From Tridacna crocea (Eukaryota; Mollusca; Bivalvia; Cardiida; Cardiidae), in NCBI GenBank assembly GCA_943736015.1, contig OX031065.1, positions 40,996,427-41,060,426 of the forward strand: 64,000 nucleotides of DNA, in the 5' to 3' direction. Made by a program: the position numbers and the translations under genes. Below, piece after piece: positions 56,641 through 64,000 of this stretch (position 1 is the first letter of the stretch; each line of letters begins with the position of its first letter). The notes beneath the pieces are model-generated. The model was not told the DNA's origin, searched no databases, and saw only the letters and a list, made by a program, of their open reading frames with translations.

Positions 56641-57533
56641 TAACAAAAGGTGCAATGTTCTCATCCAAAAAGAGTGTAATGAACTTTAATCATGTGGTGA
56701 ATAAATTAATTATTCACGGTGGTATTTAAACTGCTGTATATTGCCTGATTATATATTTGTATGCTTTATGTTGATAATTTGAGAAACAGTTAGCCTTAGA
56801 TGAAAAAAGACTTCCCAATTGCAAAAATGCATAATTTTTCCCAACTGTGGCAGAAGAATTTCCCAATTTTGCTGAAAGGATTTCGCAATTTTGCTGGAAA
56901 AATTTCTCTTGATACGATGCTGATATTCCTAACAAGTTAAAATAACAATTTCTCAAAAGTTACTTCAAATGACAGGATGAAAAACTCATTATTTAAGGGT
57001 AATTGAAACCAAAAGCAGTTTTTTTTTTTTTATTTGTGACTCAGCTGACTGGGCTGCAGTATATCCAAAAGTAAACAGAGGAGTAACTGTTACAATCACT
57101 TGCAAAAAAGATCCTTACTACATTATATGTACACGGAATTATTCATGTTGACCAGCCAAACTGTAATACAAACTTAATTATCCCCGCCATAGGCGAAACT
57201 GTAATACAAACTTAATTATCCCTGCCATAGGCGGAGGGATATAGTTTTAGCATTGTCCGTCGGTCCATCCGTCTGTGTGCCCATCCTGGCAAATATCTTC
57301 ATAGGACAGAATTTCATGGAACTTTATACACATGTACAATAACCCATTTTTTTTTTTTTTTTTTGATTGGATGCAAAATGGCTGGCTGAGAGCGATTTTA
57401 AGTTTCACTTAAGTTACACTTATGTACACTTTTGATGTTTGGAGTCTTCTCTTCAAAACTATACAAAGTTTTTACATTGAAATTGTCTCTCATCTGTTGA
57501 TCTCCATTAGGAAATGCACGAAAAATAGTTTCA
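56641..57533. other. No gene; short tandem duplication near 57170-57235
   Basis: AACTGTAATACAAACTTAATTATCCC(T/C)GCCATAGGCG occurs twice in tandem (about 41-bp period) and is followed by a GTCCGTCGGTCCATCCGTCTG tract typical of bivalve repeat tails. No exon supported. Confidence 0.5.
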
Positions 57534-57665
57534 CCTACATTGACCGTGCAACACCACAGTTATATGCTAGAAAAACTAGGTCACTGGGAAACTAGATTGA
57601 AAATTGTTCATGTTTGGGCAATAGACTCAGGTTAGCGATTTCAGGGCCACCATGGCCCTCTTGTT
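57534..57665 (-). repeat. 5' fragment of a 145-bp-type HINE-like element
   Basis: On the minus strand: GAACAAGAG-GGGCC-ATGGT-GGCCC, then CTAACCTGAG and TTTCCCAGTGACCTAG as in the element at 23236. The 3' part is absent. Confidence 0.65.
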
Positions 57666-57676
57666 CATTTCAAATG

Positions 57677-57749
57677 GACTTTAAATTGTTGTCTGCAATT
57701 TGTTTCAATTTTGACCAGTCTAAAATTTTGTCATCTGGTAATGGGTTAA
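57677..57749 (+). repeat. Right-hand TTAA-type MITE fragment
   Basis: TTGTCTGCAATTTGTTTC and AAAATTTTGTCATCTGGTAATGGGTTAA match the right end of the family; the rest is missing. Confidence 0.5.
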
Positions 57750-57812
57750 ACCACAAGCCAAAAAGGAAACAATTTAGACACTGTATAGAGGAAAGTTGAT
57801 GATAAGCAGCAG

Positions 57813-57974
57813 TTTTTAGCTCCACTGGCCAAAGACAAAGAAAAAAATCTGTAAACATCGTGTGACAACCCCTAGGGTATGCCTCATTTTAAAAGAATAA
57901 CCTGCCTTTGATAAACCATATAAGTTACAAATATACTCAGGTGAGCGAAATAGGACCATCATGGTCCTTTTGTT
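57813..57974 (-). mobile_element. Short HINE-like element with mixed ends and no array
   Basis: On the minus strand it starts AAACAAAAGGACC-ATGAT-GGTCC with CGCTCACCTGAG and ends GGCCAGTGGAGCTAAAAA. The 5' hairpin stem differs from other copies but still pairs. The 3' subterminal motif is that of the 28382 type, whereas the 5' one is of the GCTCACCTGA type, so this 160-bp element looks recombinant or deleted. Confidence 0.6.
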
Positions 57975-58620
57975 TATCTTTTTGTAAATGTTTGTCCCAA
58001 AATCCGAAAGGCCACCTTTAAGTTGGACAAGCAAAGTGAGTAATAATTTAGTCCTAAAAGTGGGTGTTTAGAAATTTCACAACACACCAAATTTAAATAT
58101 ATATATTCATCACTGAAATTTATATGAAAAAACAATACAAATCATCAATAATTAAGAATCATAAAATTACAAAAGAAAAGTTTTTTTGATGGTATTCCCT
58201 TAAAAGAATACGTAGCCTCTTAAGCTATTTTTAGATTTCGCACCTAAAATAAAAAAAAAAAAATTGTGGGAATGTTAAGTGACTGGCACCTGTCTAATGA
58301 CGCTTAATGGTAAATTCCATAACATAACAAACAAGTAATTATTTTTCATAATATGTTCTTCGGACACTATGTTTGAAGCTTCATGTTGAACTGAGACGTA
58401 GTAGATCTTTAATTGATCTTGTTGTCTGATGGTTTTCGACTACTGGGGTTTTATGAATGAAAATTGTACGACTTTGGTAGCAAAAGGATGATTTTTTTGT
58501 ATTTTTGTAAAATTTTAGTCTCAAAATCTGATGGGCCACATTTTAAATATGCTGTGTCAAATGCCATGTTGATCAGTCAGTAAATAAACCATTGATCACA
58601 ATCGATAATCACCATCCACT
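57975..58620. other. No gene recognised
   Basis: AT-rich sequence. Several stretches (for example around 58190-58480) resemble, in reverse complement, 51715-52130 (GGTATTCCCTTAAAAG against CTTTTAAGGGAATACCACC), so an old inverted repeat pair exists between the two places. Confidence 0.5.
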
Positions 58621-58625
58621 CTGTA

Positions 58626-58888
58626 TGGAGTGCAACATGCGAAAAGGTGCATTCGGACATTTGCGTAAAGTGTCGTCCCGGATTAGCCTGTACAGTCCGC
58701 GCAGGCTAATCCGAGACGGCACTTTACAACTACATTAGATTTTGTGTTACAGTAGACTTGCGTAAAACAGAAAATCACATAAAATCGGAAAATGTCGTTT
58801 CGGATTAGCCTGTGCGGACTGCACACGCTGATCAGAGACGACACTTTACGCAAATGTCCGAATGACCCTTTTCGCGTGTTGCACTCCG
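58626..58888. mobile_element. Palindromic MITE with GTGTCGTC...GATTAGCCTGTGC motifs, TA flanks
   Basis: The ends TGGAGTGCAACATGCGAAAA and TTTTCGCGTGTTGCACTCCG are inverted repeats flanked by TA (58624-58625, 58889-58890). Inside, GGATTAGCCTGT-CAGTCCGC-CAGGCTAATCCGAGAC hairpins occur on both sides, and AAAGTGTCGTC is repeated. From memory this repeat type is abundant in dreissenid-like clams; that is not checked here. Confidence 0.7.
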
Positions 58889-58955
58889 TATAACATATTC
58901 TTGAATTGTCTAAATTTGATGGTAACACAGCTTTTGATTGCCTAAGCTGAATGGC

Positions 58956-59420
58956 TCAACTCTTTACCAAAACAACAAAATTTAAGACAAGTCCAACTTG
59001 GAAAGGATTTGCAGGCGCCAAAATAGATGTGACTCCAACTTCAAAGAATCTTTTGAGAAGGGTAGAAAACACTGTGGGAAAAGGAAAAAAATTGCTGGTT
59101 ACCAGCATTTTCTCCTTTTCCCACAGTGTTTCCAAAAGGTTTTTTTTCAGGGTCTTTCACTCCTAACCAAACAATCCCTGGTTTTTACAACCCTGAGATA
59201 GAAGCCTTTTGAAAATGATGTGGGAAAAGGAGAAAATGCTGGTCACTGGCATTTTCTCCTTTTCCCACAATGTTTTCTACCCTGCTGGAAGCAAATTTCG
59301 ATTTCAACATCAATATCAACATCAATATTGTCGTCTGCAAGTGGTTTCAATCTGGACTATTGTAAAATTTTGTTGTGTGGTAAAGGGTTAAAAGTCGGGA
59401 TTGTGTGGTAAAAGGGTTAA
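58956..59420 (+). mobile_element. TTAA-type MITE interrupted by a second one
   Basis: The outer copy starts at 58956 (TCAACTCTTTACC, TTAA mutated), contains a perfect snap-back AAATTGCTGGTTACCAGCA, and reads to about 59156. It resumes at 59392 with AAGTCGGGATTGTGTGGTAAAAGGGTTAA, ending at 59420. The middle is occupied by the copy at 59157-59391. Confidence 0.7.
59157..59391 (+). mobile_element. TTAA-type MITE nested in the 58956 copy
   Basis: CACTCCTAACCAAACAATCC at the left (diverged end), centre GAGAAAATGCTGG-TCACT-GGCATTTTCTCC, right end GTTGTGTGGTAAAGGGTTAA. It separates the two halves of the outer MITE. Confidence 0.65.
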
Positions 59421-59472
59421 CTGCCCAGAACTTGTCTTACTTTGTAATTCTATAATTAGATCAGGAATGTTC

Positions 59473-59696
59473 TTAAGTCTTTACCAAACAATTCCTGGTT
59501 ATTATGACAATGAGTTAAAAGCCTTTTGAAAACATGGTGGGAAAAGGAGAAAAATGCTGGTAACCAGCATTTTCTTTTTCCTTTTCCCACAGTGTTTCTA
59601 CCCTGCTGGAAACACATTTCATTTTCGACTTGCACTTATTTTGTCGTCAATAAGTGCTTTCATAGTCTAAAATTTTGTTTTATGGTAAAGACTTAA
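59473..59696 (+). mobile_element. TTAA-type palindromic MITE
   Basis: TTAA at 59473-59476 and 59693-59696, ends GTCTTTACCAAACAATTCC and GTTTTATGGTAAAGAC, centre AAAAATGCTGG-TAA-CCAGCATTTT. Complete. Confidence 0.75.
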
Positions 59697-59807
59697 AGAT
59701 TGGTTGATGAATATGGACCCAGATAATGTATGGAGAGTCAAGGAAAATCGAGACAATGAATAGATAAGTTTGATAGATTTGTGTGAATATTACATGATTC
59801 CACTTCC

Positions 59808-60257
59808 TTAACTCTTTGCCACATTGCAAAAGTTTAGACCTATCCAAATTAAAAGCATTTGTAGATGACAGTTTCATAGTGGCTCAAATAATGCAGTTTT
59901 CTTTGATAGGGTAGAAAACTTTGTGGGAAAAGGAGAAAATGCTGGTAACCAGCATTTTGTCTTTTTTCTGCAATTTTTTCAAAGGCTTCTTAATTCTTTA
60001 CCACACAACAAAATTTTAGACTAGTTTAAATTGAAAGCATTTGCAGACAACAAAATAAAGGTGACTGAAAAATTGAAATTTGTTCTGGGAAGTGTAGAAA
60101 ACACTGGGAAAAGGAGAAAATGCTGGTTACCAGCATTTTCTCCTTTTCCCACAGTGTTTTCAAAAGGCTTCTTTCTCAGGGGCATCAAAAGTAGGGATTG
60201 TGTGGTAATGGGTTAATTAGGGTTGTTAAAAGTCGTCACTGTGTGGTAAAGGGTTAA
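59808..60257 (+). mobile_element. TTAA-type MITE interrupted by a second one
   Basis: The outer copy starts TTAACTCTTTGCCACATTGC, passes GAGAAAATGCTGG-TAA-CCAGCATTTT and TTTCAAAGGCTTCT, then is interrupted at TTAA (59990). It resumes after 60216 with TTAGGGTTGTTAAAAGTCG and closes GTGTGGTAAAGGGTTAA at 60257. Confidence 0.75.
59990..60216 (+). mobile_element. TTAA-type MITE nested in the 59808 copy
   Basis: TTAA at 59990-59993 and 60213-60216, ends TTCTTTACCACACAAC and TTGTGTGGTAATGGG, centre GAGAAAATGCTGG-TTA-CCAGCATTTTCTCC perfect. Insertion between CTTCT and TTAGGG of the outer copy gives a clear order of events. Confidence 0.8.
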
Positions 60258-60530
60258 GACACAAAACTTGACTTCTTGCTTTACAAAGTCTGTAAATGGA
60301 TTGTAAAGGATAAAAGTTGATGACCTCTGATAATCGCAAGGAACAATCAAGCCCCTTACAAGAAGGAGTCACTTAATTTTTTTTTTACCAGAAATGTAAA
60401 ACGATTTGTCTTGACCATATAAAAATGATCAATTGTGCTGATGAAGTAAATGAAATGTGTCTCTATGATGGTAAACAATGTAAAAAAAAAAAACAGAAAA
60501 AATATTGGTACCAATCTTAATTTCCTTTTG

Positions 60531-61470
60531 TTAGCTCACCTGAACACAGCATGCTCAAGGGGAGCTTTTAGGATCACCCGGTGTATGTCGTGCATGGTCA
60601 ACAATTCTTTAAACATCAACTCCTCTTAAATCACCATACTTGGCTGGAATGTTCTTTTGGAGGTCCTCTTTAAATAGTTTTCACAAAATTTGATTCCATA
60701 AAAAAATGTGGATTTTTTTTTTCTCTGAAACCACTGGTCAGATTTTGAAATAATTTCACAGAGATGTTTCTTGGGTGACCCTTTTCAAAAATTGTACGCG
60801 AAATTTTGATCCATCAAGAAAAATGGCTGTGGTAAATGGGGGCTACTTGTTCTATATGGAAATGAAGTGAAACCCCAGGTCAGATTTTAACCCTTCATTC
60901 CATAGATACTCATTTCTACGCGTTGCTTGTAGGAACCTTTGGAAAACATTGTGGCAAAAGGTGAAATTGCTTGTGACAAGCATTTTCACCTTTTGTCACA
61001 ATGTTTTCTATGCTATAAAAAGGTGTAATATACACATAAGAAACGGCTTCATCCTTGCTGCTATTTAGTGTCCATTAGAGATACCATAGAAATGCCTTAT
61101 GAGGTAAAGGGTTAAAATAATTTCACAGCAATGTTACATGGGTGACCCTTTTCAAAAAATGTTCACGAAATTTTGACCCGTCAAGAAACATGGCTCTGGT
61201 GAAAACTGTTTGCGAAATTTTGATCCATTAAGAAACATGGCTCTGGTGAATGGGGGCTACTTGCACTAGAAGGAAATTAAGAAATTCTTAAAAATTCTTC
61301 TTTTCTTAAACTGATAGTCAGATTTTGAAATGACTTTTACATGTGACCTTTTGAAAATTGCTTGGCAAAATAATGATATTGTTTCCAATAATCCAATACC
61401 TCAAAAAAAAAAGACTATGGTCCTCTCAAAAATTCAGGTGAGTGATCCAGGGCCATCTTGGCCCTCTTGT
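60531..61470 (-). mobile_element. HINE-like element, 166-bp type, inverted, with a MITE inside
   Basis: On the minus strand it starts ACAAGAG-GGGCC-AAGAT-GGCCC near 61470, has GATCACTCACCTGAA and core units, and ends near 60531 with GAGCAT-GCTGTG-TTC (degraded hairpin) and AGGTGAGCTAA. A TTAA-flanked MITE (60887-61115) interrupts one unit at CAGATTTTAA/AAATAATTTC. Confidence 0.75.
60887..61115. mobile_element. TTAA-flanked MITE of a second family, inside the 60531 element
   Basis: TTAA at 60887-60890 and 61112-61115, ends CCCTTCATTCCAT and TGAGGTAAAGGG, and centre GTGGCAAAAGGTGAAATTGC pairing with GCATTTTCACCTTTTGTCAC. The same palindrome occurs near 50740. The uninterrupted core unit elsewhere supplies the empty site. 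Confidence 0.75.
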
Positions 61471-62044
61471 CACAGTAATTAGAAGTGTCTTTCCAGGGGG
61501 TCATAGAATTACATTGTTGTCTGCACATGTCATATTTCTTGGAAGATTCGACTGTCTTATATGACGCATCACTAGTCCCAAAAGCTGGCTGACTGTAATA
61601 TTACGCCTTATAATATGTAATATGTAGAAAATAGCTTTTATCAATATGTTTGAGGAGAAATGAGACCTGCTTTAGCTTCAGAGACTGCTGATCATAGCTG
61701 AGTGAATTGCACGAGGCAGCGTTTTATTGAGTAAATGTTTATTTTAGTTTGAAATTCAAAGTAACGGTTGTCGCGTAGGAAAGTGGTTCGGTTCTGTACC
61801 CAGGATGCCCAAAGTAGATAGATGAGTATTTTATGAATGCCATCTAGTGGGAGATAATGAGAATTACATAGACATTCTTTGTTGATGTAAGGCAATACAG
61901 CTTCTGGTCATCAATACACAATACATACATAATACATTAACACGTGACAGTTACCAAAGGTTGAAAATATTCTAGAAGAAAGCATAACATATAAAAAATC
62001 GTGTTCATGGCTATAAACATTGCCTAATCATAATGAAAAATAAA
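61471..62044. other. No feature recognised
   Basis: No supported exon or repeat match within the window. Confidence 0.35.
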
Positions 62045-62045
62045 T

Positions 62046-62285
62046 TTTTTTTCATTGATAACTGTTTACCAAATTACGCAAATTTAGATTGGTCCAAAAT
62101 AGGAAAACATGGGACACTTAAAAAATACTTTTTAAAAAAGGAACAGCTTCTCTCTTTCAAAGAGTGAAAAACATTGCTTGAAAAGGAGAAAACACTGGTT
62201 TCCAGTATTTTCTTCGTTTCCAGCAAGACTTCTTGAGCTTTCCTACTTACAATTTTTGAAAATCGAAATTATTTGGTAAAGGTCC
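62046..62285 (+). repeat. Diverged TTAA-type MITE
   Basis: ACTGTTTACCAAATTACGC at the left, GGAGAAAACACTGG-TTT-CCAGTATTTTC palindrome in the middle, ATTATTTGGTAAAGGTCC at the right. Both TTAA sites are mutated. Confidence 0.55.
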
Positions 62286-62728
62286 ATTGGCTTATGAACA
62301 TGGCAACATCACCATATAAATAAGTAAATATAAATAAAGTTAACATTAAAGGAACCCAAAAAAGATACATTAATCGTTACTCATGGAATTAATTGTATTA
62401 TTTCTGACTTAAATGACTTTAAAAAGGTCTTTTTCCGTGGGGGATGTCATTTCAACGAAATTGCTTGTACGTTTATTCTTACTTTAAAACCTCTCTAACA
62501 ATAAAAAACCCATGAAAACATCTGGAATTCCTTTATACACCCTTTAGCAAAAAAATATATATGCAAATCCAATGCGTCTTACAGTAAAAATTACTAAAAT
62601 TTCTCAGTGTTTAAATTCCTAGACAGCTCAATAACCGGTTACATGACTTCTACAGGATTGTTGGCAAAGGTTTAAGCCTTTTGTATCAAATTTACTATAT
62701 ATTATCTAGATCAGTAATTTTTTTTCCT

Positions 62729-62860
62729 TACCTCTTTACCAAATTACAAAATTTTAGATGGGTCCAAATTTAGGGCAGTTACAGGCAACAAAAAATAAAG
62801 GTAATTCAAAGACTTCTTTCTCATTGTCGTTAAAAGTCATCTTTGTGTACTAAAATGGTA
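62729..62860 (+). repeat. Deleted TTAA-type MITE
   Basis: CTCTTTACCAAATTACAAAATTTTAG at the left and CTTCTTTCTCATTG...AAAAGTCATCTTTGTG at the right are joined without the palindromic centre. Confidence 0.5.
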
Positions 62861-63127
62861 TTGCCTATGGCAGTGAAAAAAATAAATTTATCACTCTGTA
62901 AATGAGAAACATTTATGTCTCTGCATTTACCATGATTGACATAAAATTTAGATAGAATTGTGGAAAAAGAAGCAGTTACTTATGGAAAGCATCTGCTTCT
63001 TGTTTTGCACAATATTTCTCATTCTGTTGAAAAACAAATATTATTTTCTTCCTTGAAATGTTTGTCTTTTGTTTTTGTTTGTAATGGTTCATGTAAGATC
63101 TGACAGGTCTTAAAATAGCCTCTACAT

Positions 63128-63338
63128 GCACCCTTTACCACATACAATACAGTTTTAACAACCCAGGTGAAGAAGCCTGTTAAAAACATCGTGAGGGGGG
63201 AAAGGAGTGCTGGTTAGCAGCATTTTCTCCTTTTTCGAACAGTCATTTTTACACCTCCAAAGTGATTTATCTTCTGCAACATTTTTAATGCTTTCAGTTT
63301 AGAAAGGTTTAGAATTTTCTATTTGGTAAAAGAGTTAA
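63128..63338 (+). mobile_element. TTAA-type palindromic MITE
   Basis: Left end CACCCTTTACCACATACAAT, centre AGTGCTGG-TTAG-CAGCATTTTCTCC, right end ATTTGGTAAAAGAGTTAA with TTAA at 63335-63338. The left TTAA is not preserved. Confidence 0.6.
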
Positions 63339-63410
63339 TGAGCTATGGAGACCCAAGAATGTTTTGCTTTGACAATGGCCTTAGGCCTAGGAGTGGAAAA
63401 TTTATTCCCT

Positions 63411-63625
63411 GTACCCTTTGTCAAATAACCCAATGTTAGACTGGTCCTAGTCCAAAGTAATTGAAGATGGCCAACAGAATGTGGCTCAGTTGATGATAAT
63501 AAATTTGTCTCCACGAAGGTATTATATAAACACTGAGGGAAAAGGAAGAAATAATGGTCAAAGTGTTTTGCAAACTGAGCTTCTCCATCAAGATTGTTAA
63601 GATGCGGTAGAGGTAAAAGTTAAAC
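63411..63625 (+). repeat. Diverged TTAA-type MITE, followed by the start of another
   Basis: TACCCTTTGTCAAATAACCC at the left and GAGGTAAAAGTTAA at the right; the centre is eroded. At 63622 a further left end (TTAAACCCTTTACCATACAAT) begins and runs into unassigned sequence. Confidence 0.45.
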
Positions 63626-63718
63626 CCTTTACCATACAATAATACTTAAGACTTATTCAAACTGAAAGCAGATGGCAGACAGCAATTTCATAGTTACTAA
63701 TCTCTAATGACGCATTTT

Positions 63719-63775
63719 TAGCTTACCTGAGCACAACATGCTCATAGGGTCTTTTTAGGGTCACCCATCTTCGCA
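63719..63775 (-). repeat. 3' terminal fragment of a HINE-like element
   Basis: On the minus strand: GGGTGACCCTAAAAAGACCC, then GAGCATGTTGTGCTC hairpin and AGGTAAGCTAA. The remainder to 64000 shows no further element or gene. Confidence 0.55.
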
Positions 63776-64000
63776 AGCCAAGTTTACGATCACTACGTGG
63801 ATCTTACCTTGGCTGATTGAGCCTGATTTCGAGATTTCTGCGATGCGCCCTCTATTGGATGCTGGTTATTACTCCCCTTTACATCATGTTTTTAAAAGCA
63901 AATGAAATATTGGTTTACAAACCGCTTACAAATACACATGAAGCAATAAGCAGACATCCACGTGGGTTTCCATATTTTACCTTTTATTCGAAAGGTAGAG

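Overview
This is animal genomic DNA, AT-rich and dominated by transposable elements. It most likely comes from a bivalve mollusc. The reasons are a dense population of repeats whose shared termini begin AACAAGAG plus a small hairpin and that carry satellite-like tandem cores (in the style of the bivalve HINE/pearl/BIV160 elements), a tRNA-derived SINE with a (CAAT)n-like tail, a palindromic 58.6 kb repeat of a kind I associate with dreissenid/myid clams, and a POGLUT2/3 (KDELC) exon. The species is not resolved. The calls come from reading the sequence by eye; identities and family names were not checked by search.

Coding content is sparse. (1) The one long coding unit is a two-exon hAT-type transposase on the minus strand (41738-41382 and 40783-39026, 704 codons). 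It sits in an apparently complete element at 38392-43752, with matching terminal inverted repeats and a 5-bp target duplication. (2) At 49285-49475 (+) is the first coding exon of a POGLUT2/3-like protein O-glucosyltransferase, with signal peptide, start of the filamin-type domain, and TATA and GC boxes upstream. Its later exons are not seen in the window. (3) At 44932-45261 and 46360-46434 (+) are candidate terminal exons of an unidentified gene. (4) At 4579-4642 and 36419-36482 (-) is a 64-bp putative exon present in both copies of a segmental duplication (4548-6113 and 36376-38380). (5) At about 14.7-15.2 kb is a decayed ZBED-type hAT transposase.

Layout. 1-6.4 kb: hairpin repeats, TTAA-flanked palindromic MITEs and duplication copy A. 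6.4-13 kb: a HINE-like element, two non-autonomous hAT elements (6- and 8-bp target duplications), SINEs and an ATCGAT-rich repeat. 13-22.5 kb: a ZBED-type fossil inside another repeat, then about 6 kb of HINE-like elements, three of them head to tail. 22.6-25.6 kb: a HINE-like element with a 145-bp-period core, inside a copy of another repeat whose uninterrupted version lies at 4.0-4.5 kb. 26.4-35.2 kb: a nest bounded by inverted arms of about 480 bp, holding a 5.2 kb hAT-like element with further insertions. 35-45 kb: duplication copy B and the autonomous hAT element. 45-56 kb: the two host-gene fragments, with a nest up to five elements deep downstream of the POGLUT exon. 56-64 kb: more MITEs and HINE-like fragments, with MITEs inserted into MITEs.

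The HINE-like elements are the most interesting system here. Three different tandem cores (about 166, 145 and 165 bp) share the same ends. The 5' hairpin stem and the subterminal inverted repeat pair vary together between types, which suggests the ends are recognised as structures. No LTR retrotransposon, retrovirus or Polinton coding region, CRISPR array or rRNA gene was seen.
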